A DNA stretch of 64,000 nucleotides from Gonapodya prolifera JEL478 (taxonomy: Eukaryota > Monoblepharomycota > Monoblepharidomycetes > Monoblepharidales > Gonapodyaceae): NCBI GenBank assembly GCA_001574975.1, contig KQ965829.1, positions 65,182-129,181 of the forward strand, read 5' to 3'. This document shows, one piece after another, positions 44,870 through 55,695 of this stretch. How positions within the stretch are numbered: the first letter of the stretch is position 1; each line of letters begins with the position of its first letter. The notes below the pieces were generated by a model that saw only the letters and a program-made list of their open reading frames with translations, had not been told where the DNA came from and searched no databases. Position numbers and translations under genes: made by a program.

Positions 44870-45560
44870 TCACACTCCAGAGATCCAACTGCATGCAGCG
44901 TCAAATTCCGACACAGACACTACACGACCATCCGGCCGCAAATCTTCCAAAATTGCCTTATCGCAACCCTTCACCTCCAATTCCTTTATCGTGTCTCTCG
45001 TGGCAGGCGCAACATCCTCCAACAGGACCTTTACGATCCCGTGATGGCGATATATCCACGCGAGCTTCAGCGCAGATTCACACGCCGCGCTGAAGCCTCC
45101 TCTTTACGGCCATGTGTCAACAGGACCGCCACAGATGCTTAGTGACCCTTCTGAGCCGCTGCTGCCAGGGCCCTGTCAAATCCAGGAGCTCCGCGGCTTA
45201 GCAGGAGCGAAACAAGGTCGTGGTCTCCCCTGTTCGCTGCAACTTCGAGATTAACCGGTGTCACGATCCCGCCCCGCCTTTGGAGCTCGTCGAGAAGGAT
45301 GCTAACCACGGCAACGTCTGCTGGAAACCGCACAAATTCTGCAATGAGTGCACTGGTGGGGTATTTGAATCGGCGGAGGCCGCGGGCGGCGATGAGCGAG
45401 GGTATGCGCAGGACAGCAGCGAGGTGGGTGTTGAGCGCAGCGGTGGGAAGGCCCAGGCGGTGGTCGGTACAGAAACCGGCAATGGGAGTGATAATTTCGA
45501 TTGGAAAGGCGGGAGGAGCAAAGTGTGCGGGTGCGGATATTGCTTGAAGCGATCGTGGGG
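44870..45560 (-). pseudogene. Decayed F-box/ankyrin copy (left)
   Basis: Reads EIITPIAGFCTDHRLGLPT, ALIAEFVRFPADVAVVSILL and DELQRRGGIVTPVNLEVAAN, then LVSLLLSRGAPGFDRALAAA, closely parallel to the intact gene at 46510-47472, before stopping at 45139. Downstream, AVLLTHGRKEEASARR and HHGIVKVLLED echo the next ankyrin repeat in shifted frames as far as about 44870. The remaining repeats are lost. No usable start is evident. Confidence 0.7.
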
Positions 45561-45960
45561 TTAGGACTCGGCTTTGACGGCGACAAAGGAGATAAACTCA
45601 CTGGCGGCCATGGGATCTGGCGTCGTGTCCAGTTTCAATATTGTGTAGTGCTGCATGCATTCGTATATACGCCATCGCGAACTTAAGCGACGCTAAGGAA
45701 GACTAGCGCGTGATCGCCACAAGTATCGATGGCATTATGTAACGGTGGTGTCCTTCCATCCCTTTTCCACCACGCCGAAGCGTTCACGTTGGAGCAAGTG
45801 AAAATTATTTTCTTCGGTATTTTGTACGAAAATGATGATAGAAAGATTTCGTCCCATCGCCGGGAAACATCGGGGGACGGGTCAGATTAATTTCAGGCTT
45901 ATTTGATTTGCTCAAAGGTCAGGTAAGATCAGTTGATGACGGCGAATGTGGTATCGCGCA
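45561..45960. other. Intergenic spacer
   Basis: AT-richer spacer between the left decayed ankyrin copy and the terminal-inverted-repeat element. I see no gene or RNA in it. Confidence 0.35.
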
Positions 45961-46337
45961 ACAGTAATTTGCATGCGATAATTTCACCGAACAATTGATA
46001 CAACCAAAAGAGAGAGGAGAGGAAACCCAGTGGGCAGCTGCAGGCCGTTTGATGGTTGGGAGTGCAGGTGAGCAAGGTCTTTGCCAACATCTAGTTGCGA
46101 AGGAGATTCACGGGCGGTCATGCAAACTGTGATCACAGTAATCTATGGTGACGTTGTTCCAAGAATACTGGATGCGTTTTGTAGGTGGCAAGGGTGGACC
46201 GAATGGCGACATCAATATTGCCAACCACTGGTATAGTTCATTTGATTACAATTTACGCAGCTGCCCACTGAGTTTCCTCTCCTCTCTCTTTTGGTTGTAT
46301 CAATTGTTCGGTGAAATTATTGCACGCAATTTACTGT
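45961..46337. mobile_element. Short element with ~80-base terminal inverted repeats (MITE-like)
   Basis: The left arm (45961-46041) begins acagtaatttgcatgcgata and runs through an AGAGAGGAGAGGAAA tract to gggcagctgc. The right arm (46257-46337) is its near-perfect reverse complement, ending ttactgt. The arms differ at only a few positions. The ~215-base interior shows no coding potential, so this is a non-autonomous, foldback or MITE-type element. I see no clear target-site duplication, so the superfamily is unassigned. The right arm ends about 170 bases from the stop of the intact F-box/ankyrin gene. Confidence 0.75.
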
Positions 46338-46509
46338 AATAAGCATCCAATGTGCGTTACAAATACATTACCGTCGGCTTTCTCTCAGAATTTCCATATC
46401 AGTCGCGTATATCGCACAACTGCACAACCCCAGTACCACCCCCTCCGTCGCAGACGCAAGAGCCCCAACAAGAGCCCCGACCAAATCAACGTGCTTCTTC
46501 AGCTCAGTT

Positions 46510-47472
46510 TCAAAAGTAACTCGACGCTGTTCGGGCGCCATTCGCCAAGAGGTACGTGACGATATGCATATGCCCACAGGAGCGCGCAATGTCCACAGGC
46601 CAGTCTGCTAAGATATTTACATCAGCCCCACCTTCCACGAGACATTGGACGATGTCCAGCCTTCCGGCCGCACAGGCCGCCCTCAAAGGTCGACCCTGCA
46701 CACCATTTGGATTCGCCCCCCGCCCCAAAAGCTCTTTGACCACGTGCACGTGTCCTCCTGACACGGCTACATGCAGCGCTTCGTAATAATCCGGCTTGGA
46801 GCCAGCGCGCAGAAGGAGCTCTACGATATCCCACCGTCCCGCACCCGCGGCAGCATACAAACCAGTCGGGTTGGGATTGGCTCCACGGTCCAATAGCATC
46901 CGCACGACCCCACAATGTCCATTAATGCATGCCAGCACCAGCGCAGATAAGCCCATGCGACTGAAACTCTCCACCCCTGCCCCATGTGCCAATAACGTGG
47001 TCACTGTCTCTTCGTGGCCCTTCCCGGCTGCCGCTGCGAGGGCCCCACTAAGCCCCGGAGCGCCACGATGTATCAGCAGCATAACGAGGCCGTGGTCACC
47101 TCCATATGCCGCAGCCTCGAGTGTATCTGGTGTCAGAACCTCACCCCGCCTGTGGAACACGTCAAGGAGGACGCGCACAACGGCCAAGTCGGCAGGGAGC
47201 CGCCCGCATTCGGCCGTTAGTGCGCGTGGGGTGCACTGGTAGTGGCGCAGGACGCGTGCGGTGATGACCAAGTGGTTGCGCAGGATGGGAGCGAGGTAGG
47301 AGTTGATGGCGGAGGTGGGAAGGCCCAGGCGGGTGTCGGACCAGAACGTGACGATACGCGTGATGATTTCGGGTGGAAGAGAAAGGAGGGGAAACGAGTT
47401 GGGTTGGGGGTTGGATGGTTCGACATTGGGAGGTCGGTCTTCGTTAGCGTTGAGAAGTTCGCGGACGCCCAT
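46510..47472 (-). CDS. F-box/ankyrin-repeat protein (intact copy)
   Basis: Single exon, about 320 residues. An F-box-like start, SFPLLSLPPEIITRIVTFWS, is followed by a helix-rich linker (LGLPTSAINSYLAPILRNHL) and about seven ankyrin repeats: TPDTLEAAAYGGDHGLVMLL, SGALAAAAGKGHEETVTTLL, GLSALVLACINGHCGVVRML, GLYAAAGAGRWDIVELLLRA, EALHVAVSGGHVHVVKELLG, GRPLRAACAAGRLDIVQCLV and WPVDIARSCGHMHIVTYLLA. It ends NGARTASSYF. The architecture suggests a substrate adaptor for an SCF ubiquitin ligase, with the ankyrin array as the binding surface; no substrate can be named. The start at 47472 is the first ATG of the frame, though a short upstream exon is possible. It is flanked on both sides by decayed copies on the same strand. 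Confidence 0.75.
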   Translation of the reverse strand: MGVRELLNANEDRPPNVEPSNPQPNSFPLLSLPPEIITRIVTFWSDTRLGLPTSAINSYLAPILRNHLVITARVLRHYQCTPRALTAECGRLPADLAVVRVLLDVFHRRGEVLTPDTLEAAAYGGDHGLVMLLIHRGAPGLSGALAAAAGKGHEETVTTLLAHGAGVESFSRMGLSALVLACINGHCGVVRMLLDRGANPNPTGLYAAAGAGRWDIVELLLRAGSKPDYYEALHVAVSGGHVHVVKELLGRGANPNGVQGRPLRAACAAGRLDIVQCLVEGGADVNILADWPVDIARSCGHMHIVTYLLANGARTASSYF

Positions 47473-47769
47473 GTGGACGGCAGTCGTGTCAATCGACGAC
47501 GTTCCAAGAGCGCCGATGTGATGCACGTGGCACGGGAAGGGTGGGCCAGCGGCAGTATCTGATTGCGAAGGGGCTAGTTATCCTTGCCTTAGTTTTGGGC
47601 AGAACATCACCACCGACGATTATTTGATAAAATTTACATACAGCGCCCCATACCATGCGTGGTACCAGTGCATCACCGTCGTTTTTCCCTCAGAACTTCC
47701 AAAAATGTCCATTGATATCCTACTTTGACAACCCCCGGAACAAGCTCTCCGATGTGCCTGCCTCAAGAG

Positions 47770-48715
47770 GCAGTTTAGCGATGTCAAAATTTTTCTTGCG
47801 CACACACGATCAATGTTATGCTGTGTGGTCTGGCGCCATTTGCCAACAGGTACCTCACGTGCCACGTGCCGAAGGTCAATGGAAATCGTCAGCGGCGATC
47901 CCAGCATTACATTCACGTCGACCCCGCCTTGCACGAGACATTGCACAACATCCAGCTGCCCCGCGAGACATGCCTCCCTAATTGGGTGCCCCTCTACACC
48001 GTCTGGATTGGCTCCCCGCTGCAAAAGTTCTTTGACCAAGTCCACATACCCCCACGACGAGGCTTGACGCAGTGACTCGGCAAAATCGGTCTTTACTACG
48101 GCACGTGCGTTCTGGAGCAACTCGCCAGTATCCTCTGTCTTTCCCGCAGCCGAGGGAACTAGCGATGTTCCAGGAGTGATCAGATCCGACCCGTGGTCCA
48201 ACAGCATCTTCACGATCCCTTTGTGGCCGTTCTTCCGGGCGAGCACCAGCGCAGATCTGCCCGTGGGATTGACACTCTCCGCTTTAGCCCCGCGGGCAAG
48301 CAATGCGTGAACAGGCTTCTCGTAACCTTTTACTGCCGCGGCCGCCAGCGCTCTATCGAGCCCAGGAGCGCCACGGTTGAGAGAAACATCGCGAGGTCGT
48401 TGTCACCCCTGAACACCACGCTCTTGAGCTTACCTGGTGTCACAGCCCACCCAGCCTTTGCAGCTCGTCGAGGAGAATGCAAACAACTGCGATGTCTCCT
48501 GGCCACCGCTCGCATTCGACCTCAGATGCGCTAGTCGGGTACTTCAAGCGGCGGAGGACGCGTGCGGCGATCGCATGTGGGTTGCGGAGCAGCCAGCTCG
48601 GTGTTGAAAGCGGAAGTGGGAAGGCCAAGACGGCTGCCGGCCCAGAACGCGGATATGCGGATGATGATTTCAGATGGAAGGGATAAGAGAGGGAAGTGGG
48701 CGGGTCGCCGGTTCA
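47770..48715 (-). pseudogene. Decayed F-box/ankyrin copy (right)
   Basis: Starts FPLLSLPSEIIIRISAFWAG with GSRLGLPTSAFNTELA, then shifts frame (ARVLRRLKYPTSAS, GDIAVVCILLDELQRLGG), shifts again near 48430, and continues through ankyrin repeats SALVLARKNGHKGIVKMLL, YVDLVKELLQRGANPDG and IREACLAGQLDVVQCLVQGG. Near 47855 the expected YLLANGAR is present but one frame away from the repeat before it. At least three frameshifts with no splice sites make this a pseudogene. Identity with the intact copy is high, so the duplication is recent. Confidence 0.75.
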
Positions 48716-48719
48716 CTGG

Positions 48720-49854
48720 ATTAGAAGAGTCAATGATGTTTCTCGATAGCAGGGGTCTGAGGAGAAGACTTACGCGCGGTCATGGGATCTACCATCGTGT
48801 CCGCTTTTGATGTTCTACAGAGCGCCGTTTGCAGGTGGTAACACAGTGGCTTAGGAGCACTAAGACAAAGGTCTGTCGCTGCTGGTATCGATTGCAAAAT
48901 CGTTTGATCATGGCCAACTCCTCCTTCTCCTTTGCAAAAGTCAATTTACACTTGTTAACTTTGGACCCTGTCCGGAGTGGAGGAAATGATTCGATTTGCG
49001 ACCTCCCAACCACAGCCCAACTCTAATCGCAACGTCTTGGCTGATAGGTGAATTTCGGCTGCCTGTCACGGATCGACATTGTATCATTATATTTTGTGGC
49101 TGAAGACGGTGGCGCAAGTCAAAACGTCCCCTGTTTCATCCAAATGTCACCTGCCGCCGAGCGTTAGACATTGTAATAACCGTTTGGGGCCCTGACTCCC
49201 GTACGCCACCTTGTTTGAACCCTCAAGAGTCACGGAGTCCCCATTCGTCGCAACTCCTCCAACGTTAACTTCTTCTCACTGACGAAAGCAACTAGATTTC
49301 ACTGATCTATTGCTTTCGATATAACTTCATCAGCAATGGATCACGGCAAGAGCCAAAACGTTCGGTTGTTGCAAGTTGCATCTGCCACTCAGCTTGGAGT
49401 CGTAGGGGGCTTAAACTGAACTCTGCTGTGCACGATTATTGCAAATTTCAAGAGGTACAGAGCGGAACTTATGTGCTATGTTCCTCGTGATATATATGTA
49501 CGTACATGACGTTGCAAATCTCATCTTTTCAAGAGTCGATGAAGGCGAACAATGGCTCGCGACCGACAGAAATAAATTGGTCATTCTCAAACGGAGGGCA
49601 TATGTCATCTAGCTTCAATTCAGCGATGGTAATTGTTCCATCACGCACGGTGGAACAAGGATGATGTCATCACTGGGTCTTCGAGCTTCCATCTCCAATC
49701 AAATTACCACCTCACAAACTGCAGCATAATTGGTTTGCCATACGCAATGTCGAGAACAGTCACGCGCGGTACACATTGAGTAAGATAACACAGGTCGATC
49801 TTGCCCGTCACCATCCCTCCCATCATGTGTGGGTGATGTGACATCACCCGCCCA
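48720..49854. other. Gene-poor spacer
   Basis: About 1.1 kb with only short, overlapping frames and no domain, RNA gene or repeat structure I could support. The last ~60 bases are the 3' flank of the membrane-protein gene that ends at 49855. Confidence 0.4.
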
Positions 49855-51109
49855 TTACGACCTCTCACCCTCCCCCCCGCCCACCAACTTCCCTTCCTCC
49901 TGCACCTGTGCCTTATCCTCCCTCGAATCCTTCGACACCACGGACGCAGCTCCCTTTCTCCTCCTCAACGCCCGCTCTACTGCAACGTACACCGCGCCAA
50001 CAAGCAACCCGCCCACAAACGGCCCCACCGAGAGGGCCACGCCCCATCCGGTGAGACCGGTCTTGGCCCACGGGAGGCGGGCGTATTCGGGGTCGAGTTC
50101 GGGGACGGGGGTCCAGATGGAAGACGACGCGGCCGAAGTGGCATTGGGGAGGAAGAACGGTTTGTAAAAAGGGTGCGTGTGGCATGTGAATGCGGATGTG
50201 GGGCGGGTGGCGAAGATGCGGCCGATGATGTTGATGAAGGATGTGAACCTGGTGGTCCGAGTTTCACATGCAATGGATACAAGGTGCGATGCGGAGAATT
50301 TCAATCAGTTCAGACCGCTACCGGCTACAAGAGGACAAAAGGACTCACATGAGCGCGCCATGCGCTGCTTTCCATGACACGATCCTCTCCCAAAACCCCC
50401 TTTCCTCCGCCACCTTCGCCTTCTCCGCCGCAATCATCCTCTCCAAACTCCCAAACCTCGCCACCACATCTGCGCCTTCCACTCTAATTCTCTCCTCGAC
50501 GCGCTTTGAAGCGAGACTCGACATGTGGATCTGGTGGAACGAGATGAAGAGCCAGCCGAGACACATCCCGCCGGCGACGAAGAGGAAGGAGAGCAGGACG
50601 GAGAGGGGCAGGCCGGTGTTGTGGATGAGAAGGGATGTGCCGGTGCACCAGAGCCTGCGTGGGGTGGGTGGGTGGTGTCATAGGTGCATGTGTTGGCCGA
50701 GGACACTAATTCCGAGATGAAATGCCAAACTCAAACTTCTGCCCGACTTCCCGTTCGTTGAAAATTCCGAGATGGCGATCCATAGACGTCAGTCGAAGTA
50801 ATGGTCGGGTCGACTCACATGAACATCCAGTACAAGCGACCAAACCAGACCTGTATCAATCCCGGGGAATGACACAATGGCCACACGACCGTCAACGCAC
50901 ACACCACACGAAAGGCAAAGCGAACAACTCACGTGCATCCATTTCAAAGGCGTCACGACCCTCGTTATGAGACACCCGAAGCCTGCGACCATGACGAGAT
51001 AGGCGAACGTGAGGTGGGCGTAGTAGAAGTCGGAGGAGCATGAGAGTTTCGAGAGTGACATTGTGTATGAGGGTGAGTAGAGCGAGGGGAGGTCGGAAGA
51101 GGACGTCAT
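49855..51109 (-). CDS. Uncharacterised multi-pass membrane protein
   Basis: Five or so exons from ATG 51109. Hydrophobic spans: AHLTFAYLVMVAGFGCLIT, a short exon VWFGRLYWMFM joining to LWCTGTSLLIHNTGL, LPLSVLLSFLFVAGGMCLGW followed by LFISFH, and near the C-terminus GWGVALSVGPFVGGLLVGAV. Between the third and last spans is a charged helix (RMIAAEKAKVAEERGFWERI) and a loop with paired Cys/His (AFTCHTHPFYKPF). His residues next to spans (KWMHVWFGRLYW, LLIHNTG, SFHQIHMS) recall DUF2306-type and cytochrome-b561-like proteins, but I cannot confirm haem ligation. The tail is basic then acidic. No function assigned. Confidence 0.5.
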
Positions 51110-52072
51110 TGCTGGGTGGGGATGGGTGGATTGGTGGTGACGGGTGAGTGGTCGACTGATGGGAGAGGGGGATGGCGGGTGTTGTGATTCACGAATGAGA
51201 GAAAGAGGTGGAAGATGGGAATGTGACAGCAGGCACGATGTGATGTGTCTTCCAGGGGAGTGGGATCCACGCGAGCGTCGGCTGTCCCTGAGTGCGGGCA
51301 AGGAGAGTTCGCCCAAGACAAGCGCAGAAACGGGACGCGATCGCGCGAGAGAGCGAGAGAGCGAGAGAGCGAGAAAGAAGAGTGTAGTCGATTCCCTCGC
51401 AGTGCAAAACCCTCCGACAAAAAGCCCTCTCGGGTCGTCGCGTAAACATTCACCCACCGTACCCGCGGATCGCATGCGATGGTCGGACACCCGACGACCC
51501 GACACAGCCGACGAGTCGTCGTGCGTGACGCAGAAAACGAGATCGACTCTGCGAAGAAAAGATGCCACCACTTTGTGAGCGAGTTCCCGCGCGGTGTGGG
51601 CGGAGAAACCCTCCCCTTGCGTCATATGTCACCCTGGCGGAAATGAAATCGAATCGAAGACGCTTCACAGCATCCATCGTGCGCTCGCATCAGCTCTCTA
51701 TGTGCGGGGTCCAAAAAGCTCGACACTTCCTCAGTGTGGGCGATGCGAACATTCTATTCCACAAATGCAAAACGAACAACTGTAATAAACACAACAACGT
51801 TGTCCAATGTCAACTCGTTTTGTGAGCACAGAAATATTGTCAAGGCGAATCAGCATGTCCGCATTATGATGTGCGTTGACCGAGCGACGTCGGATCAGTC
51901 TCGAGCCAAAGAAATACGCAGCGTGACATTTTTATATTGTCTAATGCGACGTTTTACAAGCCATACCGCAAGTTTAATTTTTTCCCCCGCATTTTGGAGA
52001 TCTCGTGATATGTACCTTGACTACTCATATTTTACAGACTGCAAAAGCACTCACCACACATCAAAACGAACC
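51110..52072. other. Gene-poor spacer with a GA-rich repeat
   Basis: Upstream region of the membrane-protein gene, then AT-rich sequence. An 8-base tandem repeat (gagagagc) lies at 51346-51376. No gene is supported; open frames here overlap one another and lack domains. Confidence 0.4.
51346..51376 (+). repeat. GAGAGAGC tandem repeat
   Basis: Nearly four copies of an 8-base unit in the upstream flank of the membrane-protein gene. On the transcribed strand it is a CT-rich tract of the sort common in fungal promoters. Confidence 0.7.
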
Positions 52073-52693
52073 TTATTCATATGCAAATCTATCAACCACG
52101 CGCTTGCTTAATCGCAACCGCGACTTGGACAGGATGACGGCCCCGCATATAGGCAGCAACCCCAACAACATTGTGCAATCTGCAACAAAACATGACAACA
52201 GATCAGAGAAATAGACAATAATCGTCCTTCTCCATTCCACCGGCACCATCGTTGCATCCCGGAGCTTCATGCAGATCATCGCACAGCAGTGATGTAGCCC
52301 GGTGTCGGACACGAGATGCATTGACGCACCGTGGTGAATAAATCCTTTTACATTTTTGGTGCAATTATGGGACTTGCCAAATACATCCAATCCTTCCCAA
52401 ATGTGTGGGGGCAGGTGCAAACTCTCCCTCGCCACTCCGACCAACGTCTTCAATATGATATGAGGATATTCGCAATTCTCGCAGCGGAGGAGCAAACTGC
52501 CATGGCGGACAAACTTTCCGCAACATTTTTCGGCGCCCGTCCTTATTCTCTTCCGATATTCGTTGTTACAAATCTCGTAAAGTTGTCTTGGTGGTCTGGG
52601 CCACTCACCATAGTAAGACACTACGTGGCATGAAGACGATAAAGTCGCAAAATGGGCTGGTAGCCCATTGAAGCTGTTCCTATCACCCACCAC
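52073..52693 (-). CDS. Doubtful hypothetical ORF
   Basis: An uninterrupted frame of about 200 codons with no good ATG at its upstream end. It has a small Cys cluster (EKCCGKFVRHGSLLLRCENC) and a hydrophobic segment near the C-terminus (FVADCTMLLGLLPICGAVIL). No homology recognised. It may be an exon, a decayed gene or chance. Confidence 0.25.
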   Translation of the reverse strand: MVGDRNSFNGLPAHFATLSSSCHVVSYYGEWPRPPRQLYEICNNEYRKRIRTGAEKCCGKFVRHGSLLLRCENCEYPHIILKTLVGVARESLHLPPHIWEGLDVFGKSHNCTKNVKGFIHHGASMHLVSDTGLHHCCAMICMKLRDATMVPVEWRRTIIVYFSDLLSCFVADCTMLLGLLPICGAVILSKSRLRLSKRVVDRFAYE

Positions 52694-52719
52694 ACCCCAA
52701 CATTGCCGCCCCCTCTTGC

Positions 52720-53217
52720 TTGAACTTTCATGCGGATGATTTAGGTGTCATTGCAGGGGTGTTGGGTGGTAACAACGCAGCACCGTTTGTTGGAGAACTG
52801 GAACTTTGCTTGGCTGGCACACGAGCAATTTGGTTCAAAAGCAAGGTGCAAGAATCTCCGAGACGGGTGGGATATCACAGCTACAGCAAGTCCTCGTGGG
52901 ATTCGGGGCAGTAGTTGCACGTGATATTTTCCCAGGTCTCGAAGAGATCCTAATACGGATCTCTGAAGATTCCGACCTTTTGGTCGCGTGATGGCGATTC
53001 TTCGCGGAGAATATTTGTAGTGGAACGTGGGATGGACGCTGCAGATGAATGGAGTGACTTCCTTCGATCTTCACAATTACGGGACAGTCGGCACACCTGG
53101 AGTTTATTAAGGGACGTAGTATCGAAATGCGTATCGCATGGGAAGAGATTCTATTTAGAGCATGTCGCAGCTGAGGAGTGCATTAGAGATGAACTGACGA
53201 AAAGGGCCCAGGGGTGA
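52720..53217 (+). pseudogene. Fragment related to the F-box-like genes of 21.7-24.4 kb
   Basis: Reads ELELCLAGTRAIWFKSKVQE, then in a shifted frame LQQVLVGFGAVVARDIFPGL and EEILIRISED, paralleling VQKIHLRID...RFPALQLVFL of the F-box-like gene. A third frame gives ERGMDAADEWSDFLRSSQL. The blocks are in order but in different frames, so this is a decayed, dispersed relative. The match is short, hence the low confidence. Confidence 0.35.
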
Positions 53218-53366
53218 CCGAGTAACTCAAGTACAGTGGAGTGGTTGCATTATATGACAGTTCCACTTGTCTGGCAGAAGCTTTGTCTCAAACAACGCGG
53301 GGGCGTGGTGAACACCGTGGGGTGGGTGCAAATATTAACGTAACATACAAAACCTTCGCATCATAT

Positions 53367-54572
53367 CTAAGGGGAACTCTGTCTCGAATGGCAGTAAGGA
53401 CAAGTGTGCCCCCCAGCACAGACCGAGTCCTCTTTGTCCCGGCGTCCACCTGCCTCCGGCTCGATTGAGAGAGGTGTGTTACATACTTCACACCTCGCAT
53501 TCTCGTAACAGTCTGGACACACATCTTCGCACTTGCACGGGGTGCTGTGGTGCCTGCACAACGCGAAACCGCCCCCGCAGTCAATGCACGTAGCCTGGCA
53601 GTTGGGACAGGATTCGGTGTCGCAATGAGATTGAGGAGACAACTGTGGCACCGTGCTACCCTGCCACACGCAGTACTTCCACCCGAAACTCATGCGACAC
53701 ATGTCACACAGTTTTACGAGCACATCACAGTTGTTGCCACATCGAGATCCGCGCCTCGCGCGTCGGTGCCGACCAAAGTATGAGGTGCACTGCAAACACA
53801 CGCCCGGCTCGCTGCAATATATGCAGCGTTTGTCTCGACTCCATGAGTGTGCCGGCTGATCGTGGCAGGATATGCACTGACGAGGGTAAGCCACGAGGGC
53901 CAAGTGAGATGGTGCAGTTTGAACAAGATCTCGAAACTGTCGCAAAGGTGACAGGATCAACGCCTGTCGAGAGTTTTCACCCCAAGCACCGTGTCCAAGA
54001 ACATCCCCACAGTGCCGAGGTCCCTTTGCAAGTCGCTTCGTCCTCCCTAGGCTGTCCGAAAGGTCCAACCGCTTCAAGCTTCTGGACGTCCATTGCAAAA
54101 AACGTCCATTCTGGGACGCTAATTCGACAAAGGCTCGACCGGACTCCAGGCACCCAATAAATGACGCTTCCCGGAGCGAGGTGAGCGTGTCCAGAATGCG
54201 GACTATAATGGTCACGTCGATGGGCGTGTGCGTGTGTTCACGATCAAGTGTGACAGTAACCACGCTCGATGCAAGCGCTTGAGCGTTGCCGCTGTACATC
54301 CACCGCTGTAGCATGACCATGGACCGTTTTATCACCAATTCCAACGCCCCCGAAGAGCTGTAGAGGTACGCGTGTGGCTCCTTCTCCAGCCGAATGTCAT
54401 ATCGAGACCGTGACGGGATCGTGGCGACAATCCGGCCCGTAGCCCGGCAGGCAAGGCATACGTTTGCCAGTGAGTCTGTCGCCAGGTGGGAGAAGATGGT
54501 GTGCAGAACTTCTGTGGGCAGGGTGAGGAGGTGTCTGCGACGGTGAGCGGGAGAGTCAATGAGGGAGGACAT
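53367..54572 (-). CDS. F-box protein with a cysteine-rich C-terminal domain
   Basis: Single exon, 401 residues from ATG 54572. Residues ~14-50 form an F-box: LLTLPTEVLHTIFSHL with SLANVCLACRATGRIV. The middle has leucine-rich-like segments (VVTVTLDREHTHTPIDVTII, SLREASFIGCLESG, SLKRLDLSDSLG). The C-terminal ~150 residues hold about 25 Cys in paired C-x2-C and C-x3-C spacing (CISCHDQ, CIYCSEPGVCLQC, CGNNCDVLVKLCDMC, CPNCQATCIDCGGGFALC, CKCEDVCPDCYENARCEVC, CPYCH), so several zinc-binding knuckles are likely. An SCF adaptor with a zinc-ribbon substrate or RNA-binding domain is a fair inference. I do not know a named family with this exact layout. The frame is open upstream of 54572 but low complexity there. 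Confidence 0.6.
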   Translation of the reverse strand: MSSLIDSPAHRRRHLLTLPTEVLHTIFSHLATDSLANVCLACRATGRIVATIPSRSRYDIRLEKEPHAYLYSSSGALELVIKRSMVMLQRWMYSGNAQALASSVVTVTLDREHTHTPIDVTIIVRILDTLTSLREASFIGCLESGRAFVELASQNGRFLQWTSRSLKRLDLSDSLGRTKRLAKGPRHCGDVLGHGAWGENSRQALILSPLRQFRDLVQTAPSHLALVAYPRQCISCHDQPAHSWSRDKRCIYCSEPGVCLQCTSYFGRHRRARRGSRCGNNCDVLVKLCDMCRMSFGWKYCVWQGSTVPQLSPQSHCDTESCPNCQATCIDCGGGFALCRHHSTPCKCEDVCPDCYENARCEVCNTPLSIEPEAGGRRDKEDSVCAGGHTCPYCHSRQSSP

Positions 54573-55695
54573 TAGTGGCGAGAGGTAGGGAATGGATTGA
54601 TGGAATAATGGTGAACGAAGGGGGGATGATGGGATGATCCTTGGATATGGAAAATGCACCTTATGCGATTCGACTTTGGTCCCTGTCCTCTGTGGTCGGA
54701 CGAGAAGTGGGAACATTGCAAGTATTCCGTTAGCTTTCGTGCTGAGGTTCTATCCGTAGTCATATCGTGCTGGTGCGCGTGGTGAAAGCACGCCGAAATA
54801 TGCAGTTCTTCTCGCGTGACATTCAAAGAACACTTTCATGTTCCGTAAGACTCAGTCTGTGCGCCCATATCCCATTCCTCATGAGGCAAACGTTCGTGCA
54901 AGTCACGGGTCGCCGAATCCTCATACTGGACCGCCTTCGGGCCATGCGCACAGATGCGTGAGCGACTGACGTTTCGTCTCGTGTGCGCAGTAGTAAATAA
55001 GCAAAGCCGATCATCGTCGCCTGAGGGAAACTAACCTCGCGTAAATTGTGCCTGTGTGCAGTGCCAAAGGCCTGAGCAAATTTCGCGACCATAAACGTCG
55101 AAAGTGCGCCCACAAATACCATAACATTTATGAAGTAGGAATGTTTTAGCAATCGTGGTAACGATAATCCGGCTTTAAATAATCGTTGGAGGTTGGGTTC
55201 AGAACTTCAACATTTTGGCAAGCTACATATTGTCATCACGTTTGGGAGCTCAGCTCCACCGTGACGGAAGATATTACGGGGAGCTGGCGGAAACTCTGCT
55301 CAATTGCCCCGCATATGCCAAAAAGCACATCATTTGAGTTCGTTCAAAAGTGGCGGAGCTCTCACCAATGATTGGTGCCCGTCGAAGGTACGAACACCCG
55401 TTATCTTCCCTTGCCTGTAATTTCGTAATTCATAGGTATGTGATGGAGCATATGGACAAAAGGAGGCGGATGATCGTACTTCCCCGGGATGCTTCGGTTT
55501 GTGAGACACCCCGGCACGTGCATGGGAGCGCAAGTTATGACGAGTGGAAGATGCTCTCTCGCTCCAGATATAGTTCCACGACGTCACGTTAACCTTTCGA
55601 CCCTTAGGACTTGATTATCCGGGACAACTTTTATTCTTGCCGACTGCACCCTACATTCACCGCCACGACCATCTCGACACGCTCCACCGCCTCCG
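54573..55695. other. Intergenic region between two divergent genes
   Basis: About 1.1 kb between the F-box/zinc gene (minus) and the Ca2+-ATPase (plus). A minus-strand stretch near 55040-55122 could encode a single hydrophobic helix (MVFVGALSTFMVAKFAQAFG) with a donor site after it, but no partner exon was found. Otherwise no supported feature. Confidence 0.35.

Noticed and set aside
49411-49608. Minus-strand frame of ~65 codons in the spacer
   Set aside because: No features, AT-rich sequence, no start context.
55040-55152. Minus-strand single-helix mini-protein
   Set aside because: One hydrophobic helix with a possible donor site but no second exon or recognisable family.
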